A stretch of DNA of 64,000 nucleotides from Tipula vernalis (GCA_958295665.1 OY282560.1:309857236-309921235), one strand, 5' to 3'; numbered from the stretch's first letter, positions 10,490 through 22,169 are shown. Translations and numbers: made by a program. The notes: generated from the sequence alone by a model not told the origin.

Positions 10490-11850
10490 AAAGGTGAATT
10501 GCATCAATATGGTGACAATGTTACAGAATCAGAGATTGGGAATGGGTTAAATGATTTTACGATCGAAAAATGCTAATGAAGAGCAAAAATTAACGGAACT
10601 TGACCGACGAGTAGATTTCTTAGAGCGAGAGAAAGCGCGTTTTAAGCGTGAGCGCATGCTTATTGTGGAATTATCATAATTGTCCCGATACAAAGCCAAT
10701 TATGTGCTGCATTCCTGGAAAGAGATACCAATCTTCGTAATACTCAAAATCAATTTAACCTTGTGGACGGTATACTTCCAGAATTTGATCTGGCAAAGGT
10801 GGCATTATTAACGTCGGAACAATTCGTTAAAAAAGTTGAATCGTTGATGAATAGTTACGAAATAATTGAACGAATTATATATAATCGATATAGAAAATGT
10901 TGGCGTGTCCATGCGAGGGAACAAACGGAATGTTCTTCTGTGACTGATATTCAGTGTCATGTTTCTATGACAAAACTGTAATTTTGAATGGTAACGTAAA
11001 ACTGTTGGGATTCATTAATTGTAGAAGCCAATGTCTAATAATGTGAGAAAGCAACGTGAGGCTTGAAATGGATCATAGTAAGTGTAACTTGTTTACAGCA
11101 AGCAATTGTTCAAATCGATGAAGTCGCCGATGAAATTGAGTTGCTTATTGTTCCTGACCAATATCTAAATATACAATCGCTCATCGGTCAGAACTTTATT
11201 GATAAACCGACTCTATGTCAGCATAAGCGATACTTTGTTCAACAATCGAACTGCGAATATGGCAGAAATATGTAATGTCTTAAGCGATATCAAGTTGAAT
11301 GGCCAAAATGTAAGTGTAAATGAAGTCCAATTGCCTGAAGTTAATATAGTATATTGAGCACCATAAATGATAAAATTACGAATTTGATGACTACCGAATC
11401 TGGCGGTATGGAAGCAGAGTATGGAGCAACGGAATGTACAAGCTGACGAGTGCATTATCGACAGGAACGAATTAAATATGGGTGAATGTATGATTTTGAA
11501 TGAACTCGGATATTTATATGAACAAGAAGAAACCAGTTGTTGACCAGTAGACTATCATTTCATTGAGGCGAAAAAGTCAAAGCAATGATAAGTGAATTGA
11601 TTGAACAAAAAATCAGAATCACCTTATGCTAGTCCAATCGCTTAGTAAGAAAAAAGCACTTTGAGGAATGTACAGTTATTGATTACCGACAACTAAACGA
11701 TAAAACGATACGGGACCAGTATCCGTTACCGATTTTGGAAGATCAGCTATCACGAGTAAGTGGTTCTAATTATTTTGCTGTACTGGATTTAGCATTCGGT
11801 TTAGCATTCACCGGAGCAACTCTAGATAAAGTTATAATGAATCGATTTGT
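10490..11850 (+). pseudogene. Second Ty3/Gypsy element: gag, protease and RT remnants
   Basis: Three blocks stand in gag-pol order. A gag part near 10763 reads ILPEFDLAKVALLTSEQFV, typical of Gypsy Gag. A protease tail near 11100-11210 reads ELLIVPDQYLNIQSLIGQNF, matching the end of a retroviral-type aspartic protease. An RT part near 11590-11810 reads VIDYRQLNDKTIRDQYPLPI and then YFAVLDLAFG, the fingers-palm entry that should continue to the catalytic box, which is absent. Stops and frameshifts separate all blocks. No LTRs were recognised. Confidence 0.7.
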
Positions 11851-12394
11851 GTGTGGATTGCAGAAAATATCGACTTTAGTGCATTTATGTGAGTACGCAG
11901 TTGCATCCATCGTGCGATGTATCGAACTGGCCATAAATAAAAAGGCAACTAACTCAGACGAAACACTATAGAAGTATGCGACAAAGTGCAACCAAGTGCA
12001 ACAACCATGTTAGCAGGACGTGCGGATGATTTAATTGAAACCATGATACATGGACAAATCCAGTCGATCGAAACCCTTTTGGACGTTTCATCCGGATCAT
12101 TACAATCGAAATTCACAACTCATTCAGATGTTGCGCCAATTTAACTAAGACATATTAAGTGAGATTTCAGCATTAATGGTTTCACATCGTAGGTCGAATA
12201 GTTCGACAACGCCTAATTCTTGGAACCGAAATCATTCATGTTTACGAGACAGTAAACCAGAATCACAGGAACGTTTCTACCAGCATTCGATGATGTGCTC
12301 TAACTGTGTGAATTCATGTCGTATCATAATTATAGGAGATAAAACTAACCAGACATTTTTAAAAGATACCGATTATTGGTCGAGGTATCTATGC
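11851..12394 (+). pseudogene. Unplaced retroelement-like sequence
   Basis: Short frames such as MLAGRADDLIETMIHGQI (about 12007 on) look like Gag of a Gypsy element and precede the RT remnant at 12395, so they may belong to it. The support is weak. Confidence 0.35.
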
Positions 12395-12665
12395 CCCTTA
12401 TTGAAGCAGTAGTTAAACATAATGTTAGACATTGTTTGGAGACAAGAGGACCACCCGTAATGTGCAAAACGTATCGTTTAGCTCAGGCAAGTTGAGTTTC
12501 GGTAAGGAACATTTCGAGAACATGATGGCACAGAATTGAGAATGAAGGCCTTATGGTGACTATCGGGCATTGAACAATATTACCATACCCGATTGCTATC
12601 CTGTATCACACCTTTAGGGTTATTCATTTCAACTTTGCAGGATTACTTTCGGTTTCTGAAACGCG
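12395..12665 (+). pseudogene. Third Gypsy-type reverse transcriptase remnant
   Basis: The translation gives VVKHNVRHCLETRGPPVMCK and LAQ, then after a shift YGDYRALNNITIPDCYPV. These match the RT entry of a different Gypsy lineage (family pattern: HxIxTxGPPV, then PCGDYRALN, then PDRYPIPH). It has multiple stops and no catalytic box. Because the RT entry is repeated relative to 11590-11810, two separate elements must be present. Confidence 0.7.
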
Positions 12666-12719
12666 GCACATCCTTTCTAGCGATTAATAAATACAGTATT
12701 ATCTAGTTCATTGGGCGGG

Positions 12720-14880
12720 GTTATGTAAGGTTAGGTTGAAATCGCTGTTTAAGCACACTTACACAGGTCGCGGTCCATTATGATACCACAGAATATATCG
12801 CCTTTACCCTTACTGGAATCAATTAGAGCTACTTATGTAGCTAAGAAGATCCCGCACTTTACTGTTTTTAAGATCTGACAGGTTGTCCATCTTGAATTTA
12901 TCCTAGTGTTTGTACCTTCTGCGCGCTAGTGCCGGACATGAGCAAAGAAAAGGAACTAACGTCTTTTCTTCTTCTTCCTCGTCCAAACAACTTCTACAGA
13001 AGTCATTTACCTCCAGACCCTGCCACCTTCCATGTTCTCCAAAAAGGCAGTGTCCCGTGGGTACTCCTAGGATCGTTCTTAATTCACTTTTCCGTAGGGA
13101 GATTAATGTTCTGGCACACCCCAAGTCTAGCTTGCTGTTCTACAAGTGGGGGTGTTAGTCCACCTTTCCACTGCTAAGACTGCGCCTGGCTGTTTCCCAA
13201 ATGTTAGTTTAAGCGTAGTAATATGGCTCCTCAGACTTGTAAGCTTCGATTTCCGATAATGGCCGTCCCTCTAGGATTCCCTTAAAGGGAACATAGTCCG
13301 AAAGCCCTTCTCGAAGCGTAGAGTAGGTACAATGTAGTTAAGGTTCGCCAGTTCATCCGTTAGCGAACTACCTATGGTCGAGTGTCCCATATTAAAACAC
13401 TTCCACTGAGAATTCGATACACTTCCACGACGTAACTGTTTACCAAAAATGTCGACCGGAAGAAGGTGAAACCTAACCTCTAAGGCACGTGTCATTGTGG
13501 ACCTCAATGCCCCTTACATACAGAACTGACCACCACACACTCACCCCATACATAAGTACAAGTCTCACTACGGCGGTTTGAGCCAGTATACCAGCTCCTT
13601 ATTCAGATCGCATCTATTACCAATGGCGTTCCTGAAGGAGTAAGTAGATATAGTAGCTTTGTTTTCTCTCTCCAAAATGTAAGGCCCCCAACTAAGTTGA
13701 TTGTCCAATATAACCCCCAAAATATCTTGCTGTCAGTAAAAGCAAGTCTCGTGGCGTTTAAGATAGGAGGAACTTATACCGGGATTTTGTATTTCTTAGT
13801 GGAGAGTACCAGATCTGTCTTGGACGGGTTAATTCCCAGTCCATATTTGCCAGCCAATTTCGTAACGGTTATGAGCGCATTCTGCATTACGTTCACAATC
13901 GTTCCCAGGTATTTCACGGAAACAGCTATCGCTACGTCGTCTGCGTAGACGATAACTTCTATACCTTCTCCCTCTAGTGCCAGTAATAACCCATTTACCA
14001 TTACGTTCCAGAGAAGAGGAAAGAAGACCCCTCCATGCAGAGTTTCCCTAGTCACCGGACTTTAAATGACGGAATCTCCCAGCTCCGAGCTAACAATCGT
14101 GCTTACAAGCATATGATTAATTAACCTACTAACGGGTAATCCACCTCCAAAAATGATAATTCTTCCCTGATTGCCTCTGCTTCCACCTTATTAAAGGCGC
14201 CCTCTATATCTAGAAAGTCTACCAAACAAAACTCTTTTAAGTGAATCGATTTCTCAATCGTACGCACCAACACACAGATCTCAACTTAATGTATGCTTGC
14301 TGAGACAGCAGCGTTTCCAATATTTTCTATAGAAAGGATGATAGGGTTATTGGTCTTAAGTTCTTAGGATAGACATGTGAGCCTTTCCCCGCTTTCGGGA
14401 TAAAGACCACATTGATGTCCGTTCGGTACCTAGGGATATAAACCAGCTTTAAACACCTAATAAGGAAGAATAATTCCTGAGATGTTTCGGAGTTCCGCTG
14501 ATATAATCTAATCTGGATCAGCCGATTTATATGGTTTAGAACCTTTTAGTGCCCACAGGATTCGTTTCTTAGTTACGACATCCTCTGTACATAATTAAAG
14601 TGTTTCCTGATTGCTGCGCACCATCAAGTTGTCAAAGCTCCCAGGGAAGTGGGTCTCGAAGAGAAACTCGAAAGATTCTTCACTAGAAGCTGTCCACGAC
14701 CCGTCCAGTTTAATCAAAAAACTAGGACTGGTTGTACTTTTAGATACCTCTTCAATTTTGTCCCAGAAAAGTCTCCAGGACTTCTTTCTTATAAATTCTT
14801 AGTTCCTCCTTATAGGAGTCCCAGTTGCGAGCCTTCTTTTTACTTTTGGCTCTATTAAAGCATTTTGCTGGAAATATTAG
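12720..14880 (-). pseudogene. R1/Jockey-like LINE, 5'-truncated and decayed
   Basis: From 14880 down the minus strand I read a pre-RT linker (EESFEFLFETHFPGSFDNL near 14690), RT with FLDIEGAFNKVEAEAI near 14210, then GGVFFPLLWNV and the catalytic box YADDVAIA near 13940. Next come NPSKTDLVLSTKKYKIP, an RNase H-like part (13271-13507) and a C-terminal cysteine region with TGHCLFGEH and CSCPALARRR (near 12930). The 3' end at about 12720-12745 has an AGGTTAGGTTGAA tail region. The endonuclease and ORF1 are absent, as expected for 5' truncation. Stops and frameshifts are common, so it is old. Confidence 0.85.
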
Positions 14881-15835
14881 AAGTTGAAGAATTATAAAAT
14901 ATTTAATATTTTCGAAGAATTGATAAACTCTCCAAATACGACAATATTAGTGTCAATTTTAAAATTTTGAAGATTACTGAAGACCATAGAACTGTAAAAA
15001 AGTAACCATCTAAGAATTTTAAAAAATTGAAGAATATTAAGAGCTTTAAAATTGTTTAAATTGAAGAATATTAAGAGCTTTAAAATTGTAGGAACGTTAA
15101 ATACTTCAAGTAGTTCGAAATTAAATCCAATTTTAAGAATTGGAAGGATTTTGACAAATTTGATGAGTTAGAACAATTTTAAGAATTTGATTAATATTAT
15201 TTCAAGAAGGTGTTAAGTTTAAAAAATAATTAAGGAACTTGAACAAAGTTGAAGGTTGACGGATAACGTTGGAAGGTTGATGACATTTTTAAGAATTGGC
15301 CGAACATTAATAAAATTTAATGAATTTTAAAATCTAAGAAAATTGGAAAATTTTAAAACTTTAAAATTTTATTAAGAGGGAGAATTTTAAGAAGTTTAAG
15401 ATCTTAAAAAAATTATTTTATTTTATTTTTTTCAATTTAAGGTTGAACAATTTCTGTCAAATAAAAATTAAAAATTTTAAGATTTAAAAAATCTAAAGAA
15501 AATAAGAACATCAAAAATTGTTGTTGGTCATGATTTGTTGAATAGTCTTAAAAATTTTGCTTTTAAACAATTTTAAGTATTTTAGGAAATCGATGTAGAA
15601 TATTAAAAATTTTATGAATATGAAGAGCATTTGAAATTTGACAAACTTTGAAAAATGTCACAAAATTTTACAAAAATTTTAAAAATTTCAGGCATTCTAT
15701 TAATAAATTTAAAGAACTTTAAGAATTGTAAAAATTATTATTATTATTTGATCAGTTTGTGTAATTTGAAGAACATTATAAATTGACGAACTTTAAGAAT
15801 TTAAAAAAATATTGAAGATTTAATTTTTAATGTTT
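14881..15835. repeat. AT-rich quasi-periodic sequence (AAAATTTTAAGAATTTGAAG type)
   Basis: The stretch is built from loosely repeated words such as TTTTAAGAATT, GAAGAATTTAA and AAAATTTTAAG, with no fixed period. The same texture, in one or other orientation, returns at 23620-24040, 26270-29360 and 31070-31345. It is non-coding. Confidence 0.7.
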
Positions 15836-15840
15836 TTATA

Positions 15841-16704
15841 CCTCAACTAGCTGTACTTGGCCACGCGTTGCTGTAGCTCAGTCTATATTCTGGTTAAATG
15901 GAAAAGAAAGAAAAGAGAAAGCACACGTTTCTAATATGTTTAATTTCACAATACTTGTGGGTATACAATAATTTTTGTTGTTCCATTGTCTGTGCAGATA
16001 TAGAGGTTGTCTGGTTTGCCGACTCTAGAACACGCAAAATTTTAAATATTGGCCTCTAAGAATTGGGAATTGCAATATCTTAAATTGAAATGGCGTATCC
16101 GTTGGAATCATAGGAATGGATATCTTCATTAAATTTTACTGCAAGCCGCGTACGTTGCAAAGCTTTGGCTGGTTGATATTTCGCAACATGATAATTAGCA
16201 TGCCGATTTTCAATTGCAGTACGTGCGGTGGCATCCCTGGAAGATCGAGTGAATTCAAAAATTCTAATGGATAATTAACCGCTTCATCTGCTTCGAAAAC
16301 AGTATCGACCGACTTGTATGTGACTGCCTCGCTTTGAATTTTACACTGAATAATATTGTTAAGTTCGTAAACCTCTTTCTTCTTCGCGGCAAGAATAGCT
16401 CGTTCACTCAGCCATTCGTGATTTTTATAATTGGTTTGAATATTGGGGAATACTTTTCAGCTAATTGTTCTTTTGACGTCACTAAGTTGCAGATGTTATG
16501 AGGCAATGAAATTCGTCCTGAGGTCAGATCAACCGGCACCTTTCCGTTTCCAATTTCTAGCAATTGATGTGAGAATATTTCAGCTGATCGGTCGTTTTGC
16601 AGCTGGACACGCATATTTGTAGTTAAATTCAGCGTCTTTACGTATCGCCACAAAGTAGAGTATTTCAGGCAGGCATTTATTTCGTCCGCTGGTGCCGATC
16701 GAGG
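15841..16704 (-). pseudogene. Helitron PIF1 helicase, C-terminal part
   Basis: It picks up immediately where 20113 breaks off: PRSAPADEINACLKYSTLWR, LTTNMRVQLQNDRSAEIF, GNGKVPVDLTSGRISLPHN, then after frameshifts SEAVTYKSVDTVFEADEAVN, LEFLNSLDLPGMPPHVLQLK and PTDTPFQFKILQFP. These are the C-terminal helicase blocks of insect Helitrons. The tail near 15850-16030 is fragmentary. Confidence 0.85.
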
Positions 16705-16920
16705 TGTTGGATGCAACTAAAAGTCAACTCTTGGTGTAAACGCAATCATCATCGATTTGGATTTTGACTTTTCGTGGCCATCTTGTATTGTCAATTTCTT
16801 ATTTACTTCCGTTCCGTCACATGTAAAAGTTGTATTGCATAATTTTGTTACTAAAATAAATATTCTAAAATCATCAAGTGTTTCAATTAATTAAAGAGTT
16901 AGATTAATTACACTCTAACA
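16705..16920 (+). repeat. 5' LTR of the Copia element
   Basis: It starts TGTTGGATGC and ends CACTCTAACA. Relative to the 3' LTR it has a C/T difference in TTCCGTCAC/TATG and an extra 9 bp (GTGTTTCAA) near 16880. Confidence 0.95.
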
Positions 16921-16935
16921 GGTTATGGGCCCAGT
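16921..16935 (+). promoter_or_regulatory. Primer-binding site, initiator-Met half-tRNA type
   Basis: The sequence GGTTATGGGCCCAGT follows the 5' LTR directly. Drosophila copia uses the same kind of site, pairing with an internal fragment of initiator tRNA-Met rather than with the tRNA 3' end. Confidence 0.8.
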
Positions 16936-17038
16936 GATCGTTATATAGGCTAAGTTTGTTAAAAACAAGTGGATAAAATAAACTTTATTAATTACAAAAA
17001 CTATTCATCACTGCGGGTTTTTTTTTTTGAGACACATG

Positions 17039-18203
17039 ATGGCGGACGTAATCGATGGAAAGTATCGCATCGAAAAGTTGGACAACGATAATTACTTTAA
17101 TTTGAAGTTTGTGATGGAAATGCTGCTGAAGAAAGAGCATAGTTGGGATGCAATAATTGGTGAAAAGCCAGCCGAGGCAGCACTATTGACCGTGTGGAAT
17201 AAAGCAAACAACAGCGCGATGTCTACAATCGTTTTAAGTGTGCAAAAGAGACAATTTGTTCACATTAGAAAAACTAAATCTGCAAAAGAGATGTGGAATG
17301 TGTTGCAGCAATATCACGAAAAGGGTGCAGACAATAGCAATAAAGGAAATTTGCACAAAGAAGCTTACGGAGAGCGATAACCTCGAAGAACATATTCATT
17401 GGTTGTTGGACATGTTTCAACGGATTGACAATCTCGGAGAGGAAAAGTTATCGGAAAAATGGCAGATTGGGCTGCTGTTTGGGCAACTACCGCGCAGCTA
17501 TGACACAATCGTGACGGCACTTCAAACTCAGAAAACGGAAGACCTGAGCATGAAAATGGTTCAAGCAAAACTGATTGACGAGTATAAACGTTTAATTATA
17601 CGCAATTGTAACGAAAATGGTGATAGCGCAGGCGACACTGTACTAAAGATCGACAAGCGAAAAGGGAAATGTCGGTTTTGCCACAAACCGGGACGTTTTA
17701 AAGTAGAATGCCATAAGTATACTAGATGGCTTCAAAAGGATAAGGTCAAACAACCATTGGGAAAATCAGAAAAGGCGGCGGCTGTTGAGAAATCAGATGA
17801 CGATATGTTGTTCATGACCGAACACATCGAAAGTCAAAGTGCAGACGATTGGATCATTGATAGCGGTGCTACGTATCACATTTGTGTGAATAAGTCTAAG
17901 TCCGAGAATTTGACTTTCAATAATCAAGAAAAAGTCAGGGTGGTTGATGGACGTACATATTCGTCACGTGATACCGGATCCGTCAAATTACAGTTTTTTG
18001 ATGATAAAGGTAATTCGGTATCGGCCATATTAAAGAATGTATTATATATACCAGAAATTTCATCAAACATCTTATCGGTAAAATTAATGGCGGCTCGTGG
18101 ATATGAGATCACATTTGGTACGCATAAGTGTTCAGTGCAAAAGAAAGGTGGCAGGCGAATATATATTGGCGAAAATTTTGGCAGCCAATACATTCTCAAA
18201 TAA
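17039..18203 (+). pseudogene. Copia Gag and protease, one frameshift
   Basis: The first frame gives a Gag start (ADVIDGKYRIEKLDNDNYFN) and TKSAKEMWNVLQQYHEKG. A shift near 17350 moves to the frame with DNLEEHIHWLLDMFQRIDN, which completes the Gag core. The zinc knuckle is CRFCHKPGRFKVEC: the histidine of the CCHC motif, expected in GHF, is replaced by Arg. The protease active site is DWIIDSGATYHIC (DSG triad) with SSNILSVKLM downstream. The frame ends at 18203 before the integrase. Starts at the two ATGs near 17037-17040 are equally possible. Confidence 0.88.
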
Positions 18204-18972
18204 TCAAAGGAAGCCTATTCAGCGCACAAGAGAACTAATTTATGTGTACACAAGTGGCATCGCATTTTGGGTCATCGTGACATTAATATGGTCAGGCATC
18301 TAAACAATGACAATTTAGTCACCGGTGTGTGTTTTGAAGCGTGTAATTGCAGCGACGACTGTAAAATATGTACACAAGGGAAAATGATTAGGTTGCCTTT
18401 TCCAAAAAGGTCATTGACATCAACGAATGCTGTGATGGATCTAGTTCACACTGATTTGTGTCGGCCGATGCCAACTAAGTCACATGGTGGAATGCGCTAC
18501 AAACTAACGTTCATAGACGATTTTTCGCGATACACGGTAATCTATTTGCTGAAGGAAAAATCGCAATGTTTCATGAGGCTTAAGGAATTCAGTCAAATGG
18601 CGCGAACTATGTTTTCAAAGACCATAAAAGTTATTTGCTCAGACCGCGGAACAGAATTTAAAAACAAACAGGTCATTGAATACTTAAAGGGCATCGGGAC
18701 TAAAGTAGAATACACTGCCGCATATTCACCGGAACAAAATGGAGTAGCAGAGCGCAAGAACCGAACGCTTATCGAGATGGCTCGATGTATGATGATTGAG
18801 GCTAAATTGGACCATTCGTTCTGGGCGGAAGCAGTTACAACGGCTAATTTCATGCAGAACCGTTTGCCAACAAAAAGAGATCCGAAGACACCACTAGAAA
18901 TCTGGTCGGGTACATTACCAATTTTGAAAAATTTTAAAATCTTCGGGAAAAATTTTTTTGTGCATATACGTC
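18204..18972 (+). pseudogene. Copia integrase
   Basis: The GAG-pre-integrase zinc site is split: KWHRILGHRDINMVRHL begins near 18247 in a shifted frame and the CKICTQGK pair follows. The core has all three catalytic residues: Asp in LVHTDLCRPM, Asp in VICSDRGTEFK and Glu in SPEQNGVAERKNRT. RTLIEMARCMM and TPLEIWSG follow. The frame then breaks at 18960 where the sequence jumps to the end of RT. Integrase would insert the cDNA. Confidence 0.9.
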
Positions 18973-19845
18973 GAATTCAAAGTTGATAGTTTGAGCAAAA
19001 TAAAGACGTACATTGGAATAGAGGTCGACAGGGACATTAATGGAATATTTAACATAAGTCAGAAATCATACATCAATCACGTGGTGAATCGATTCAATTT
19101 AGAAGGTGCAAAAATATCTAAATACCCGTTGAAGCCAGAATATCAGAAGGGTTCATTGCCTGATCTGCTGCCAAATAACGCGGAATATCAACAACTAATT
19201 GGCAGCTTGCTGTATGTATCAATAAACACTCGGCCAGATGTTGCAGCAAGTGTGGCGATACTCGCACAAAAGACAAATTGTCCGAATGAAGAAGATTGGA
19301 CAGAGCTGAAGCGAGTTGTACGTTATCTAAAGGGTACAAACGATTTAAAATTACGCATGGGAGATGTTAAATGGGAGAACATATTTTTTGGGTATGCAGA
19401 TGCCAGCTGGGCCGAAGATCGATGCGATCGAAAATCAATCAGTGGTCATTTATTCAAGTTATTTGGAGCAACGATAAGTTGGAGTTGCAAGAAGCAATCA
19501 TGCGTTTCACTATCATCAACAGAGACCGAGTTTGTTGCATTGTCCGAAGCATGTAAGGAGGCGATTTGGCTGCGAAGGTTGTTGAACGATTTTAATGTCG
19601 ACATAAACAACTCGACTTTGATATACGAAGACAATCAAAGCTGCTTAGCACTGATCAACCAAGAAGGTTTCTCTAGCCGATCTAAGCACATCGACACTAG
19701 GCGACATTTTATTAAGGATCACATCGAAAAGCAAACGATTCGATGTGAGTATTGTCCTACCAACGAGATGCTGGCAGATATGTGCACCAAGCCGCTGGGC
19801 ACAAACCGGTTACAATCACTTCGAAAGGACAGCGGGTTGTTTTAA
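18973..19845 (+). pseudogene. Copia RT C-terminus and RNase H; RT catalytic core deleted
   Basis: This starts abruptly with DSLSKIKTYIGIEVDRD, a late RT block, and continues through YQQLIGSLLYVSINTRPD and DWTELKRVVRYLKGT. RNase H looks complete: YADASWAEDRCDRKSISG (Asp), SLSSTETEFVALSEA (Glu), YEDNQSCL (Asp) and KHIDTRRHFIKDHI. The YVDD catalytic box and most of RT, roughly the 1 kb expected in the family, are missing between here and the integrase. Confidence 0.9.
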
Positions 19846-19893
19846 TTTCATTTTTTATTCAAGGAAAGAGGGAGCAGTTGTTATAAACTAGAA

Positions 19894-19905
19894 ATTGAGG
19901 AGGAG
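19894..19905 (+). promoter_or_regulatory. Polypurine tract of the Copia element
   Basis: The purine-rich ATTGAGGAGGAG lies directly before the TG of the 3' LTR. Confidence 0.75.
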
Positions 19906-20112
19906 TGTTGGATGCAACTAAAAGTCAACTCTTGGTGTAAACGCAATCATCATCGATTTGGATTTTGACTTTTCGTGGCCATCTTGTATTGTCAATTTCT
20001 TATTTACTTCCGTTCCGTCATATGTAAAAGTTGTATTGCATAATTTTGTTACTAAAATAAATATTCTAAAATCATCAATTAATTAAAGAGTTAGATTAAT
20101 TACACTCTAACA
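19906..20112 (+). repeat. 3' LTR of the Copia element
   Basis: It is 207 bp, TGTTGG…CTAACA, and nearly identical to the 5' LTR. It is followed by AATTACAGG, where the helicase sequence (…LPVI on the minus strand) resumes. Confidence 0.95.
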
Positions 20113-21066
20113 AATTACAGGTAATGTTTGCCTGAAATCTCCTGAATGCGTTCCCAAATGGTTTAATATTTCCACGTATATTTTGCAATTATCGATCAAG
20201 AGCCTCGAGTGACTTTTTGTGTGCCATTGTGCATTCATCCCAAACAATAAGTTTGCATTTCTGCAACACTTTCCCCATGCCGCATGCTTTGAAAATGTTG
20301 CACGTGGGAGTTTCAATGAATTGCATGTTCAATGGCAATTTCAAAGCGGAATGAGCAGTTCTTCCACCTGGTAGCAATGTCGCAGCTATTCCGGACGACG
20401 CAAGAGATACGGATATGCCATTGCTCGGATCGAATTGCTGCCAAAATCAATGTAAATAGAAAAATTTCTCCAACCCCATTGATAGTTTGTATTATTTGAT
20501 CGTAAATGGCTTTATGCTCAAGCGGTAGCTTAGGAAAATTTCATTGACATACGATAAAAGATCACCAGCGTTGTAATTTTGTTCACGACTCAATTCTACA
20601 TCGAACGAAGTTCGTTGATGTGAAACTGATGTTCATATTTGAATTTTCCTCGCATATTCGACGTTAACGTTGAAGATGAAGGAGAGCAGGCGGTCAATAT
20701 GATTGCAAACAATGCACGAATTTCATTTGGATGTGACGTTTTGCACCCGTCATTAATGCATACATCCCAGTTTCGGCCTGCGGAAAGTAGCATGTGTGAC
20801 GCCGTTGACAATTCTCAATTGCTGGAAGGACGTTGGACCGACCACATTTACCAACTGCATGCGAAGAAAGAATCATTCACCTTCATTGGGATGCACGTTG
20901 TACAGTCTGTCTATCGTAGTTTCTTGCCAAGCTCGAACTAGCTCTCCCTGTTTGCGTCGTTAAAATGATTTTTTACTCGCATTCCATGTGTAATTTGTAG
21001 TCACTTTCGAATACCGCAGTATTTTCGCAAACGCGTCATTTTGACAGTTAACGTTGTAGTCGATCT
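20113..21066 (-). pseudogene. Helitron PIF1 helicase, N-terminal part
   Basis: Downstream of the mariner the frame continues with KVTTNYTWNAS, FQRRKQG, VVGPTSFQQLRIVNGV, NEIRALFAIILTAC and LPLEHKAIYDQI. The helicase core then appears: LPGGRTAHSALKLPLNMQF, LIVWDECTMAHK (Walker B type DEC/T) and GDFRQTLPVI, where the Copia element interrupts. The Walker A loop, expected as GGTGKTF, reads VGEIF near 20460, so the ATP-binding lysine is gone. ATP-driven unwinding is impossible in this copy. Confidence 0.85.
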
Positions 21067-21067
21067 A

Positions 21068-21953
21068 CTACCTTGATCAACAAGTTCCCGGAATAACCAC
21101 CGTGTGGCGCTCCCATCGTTACGATTTGAGTTCTGTTTTTTACATCTGTTGTTGATATTCCCTCTAAATCTTAGCGTCATAGCTTGACATTTGCAAAAGT
21201 TACGTAGTCAAGAGTACATCTACTCTGTGTGTGTTGGCGATTTTTCCATTATTTCCTCTCGGCTGCTGAAACGCGTTCCCCGTAATGGTTTTTTAACTCG
21301 ATTGAACAGAAAGAAGTCACAGGGAGCCAAATCAGGTGAATTCGGTGGCTGTTGGATGGTATTTGTTGCATTTTTCGTCAAAAAATTACGAATAATGATG
21401 GCACTGTGCGACGGTGCGTTATCATGGTGCAAAATCCACGAGTTTTCTGCCCACAATTCTGGTCTCTTTCGGCGAATTGCTTCACGCAAACGTCTCATAA
21501 CGCCCAAATAATACTCTTTGTTTACGGTCTGGCCTTCTGGCAAAGATTCATGATGCACTACACCGTTGTAATCCATGAAAACCGTGAGCATTGCCTTCTT
21601 TTTTGACTGAAAACGACGTGGTTTTTTTTTTGGTGAACGCCATTCACTTGCCTGATGTCTGGATTGCGTGTCGTACTCATAAACCCACGTCTCGTCTCCA
21701 GTAATGACCCTTTTGATGAATGTGGGATCGGATTCAGCCTCGCAAATCATGTCTAAAATTGTAAATAATCGCCAACACACACAGAGATAGATGTACTCTT
21801 GACTACGTAACTTTTGCAAATGTCAAGCTATGCCGCTAAGATTTAGAGGGAATATCAACAACAGATTATCAACTTAACAAAAAAACAGAACTCAAATCGG
21901 AACGATGGGAGCGCCACACGGTGGTTATTCCGGGAACTTGTTGATCAAGGTAG
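21068..21953 (-). mobile_element. mariner element with unusually long inverted repeats
   Basis: Bases 21068 to about 21250 and about 21775 to 21953 are reverse complements with a few differences (start CTACCTTGATCAACAAG). The element is flanked by TA at 21066-21067 and 21954-21955, the mariner target duplication. Inside is a partial transposase on the minus strand. It splits the Helitron between the linker and the helicase segments. At 886 bp it is shorter than full mariners (about 1.3 kb), and the transposase N-terminus is missing. Confidence 0.9.
21220..21819 (-). pseudogene. mariner transposase, C-terminal catalytic part
   Basis: A 199-codon frame carries the DD34D catalytic domain: VITGDETWVYEYD (first Asp), HHDNAPSHSA (second Asp) and PPNSPDLAPCDFFLF (third Asp), all conserved. 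The helix-turn-helix DNA-binding half, about 150 residues in the family, is absent. The frame begins inside the inverted repeat with residues not related to transposase, and its last codons also run into the other repeat. It could not bind ends normally; whether any protein is made is unknown. Confidence 0.88.
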
Positions 21954-21955
21954 TA

Positions 21956-22169
21956 TTCAGGCCATTTCTTGCACATTTCCAGCTGTGAAATAGACGCGTT
22001 GTCCATTTTCTAAATGTAATGCTAGGTGAACAACATAGCTGGACTTCGTTCATTTATGGGAAATGAAAGTATTCGCTATACAGCTTCATTGCTACTTATG
22101 TATCTTCCAGCCTGATATTTCAGCGCATATTTCATCGTCGATTTCGTTTGAAGTGATTTTGTTTTAGAG
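21956..22169 (-). pseudogene. Helitron linker segment upstream of the mariner insertion
   Basis: Translation gives DEICAEISGW and, near 22040-21960, SYVVHLALHLENGQRVYFTA, which matches the region between Rep and helicase in Helitrons. It is joined to the next segment (21066 down) across the mariner. Confidence 0.75.

Larger units (their letters stand above)
16705..20112 (+). mobile_element. Copia-type LTR retrotransposon inside the Helitron helicase
   Basis: Two nearly identical LTRs (216 and 207 bp) bound a 3408-bp element with gag, protease, integrase and the RT-C/RNase H part. It has a copia-type primer site and a polypurine run. The LTRs differ by one base and one 9-bp indel, so the insertion is young. 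The central RT catalytic domain is deleted at about 18960 and there are two frameshifts, so it cannot move by itself. The flanks (CGAGG left, AATTA right) show no 5-bp duplication. Confidence 0.93.

Noticed and set aside
13697..13948. Plus-strand frame of 83 codons
   Set aside because: It is antisense to the LINE reverse transcriptase with its YADD box.
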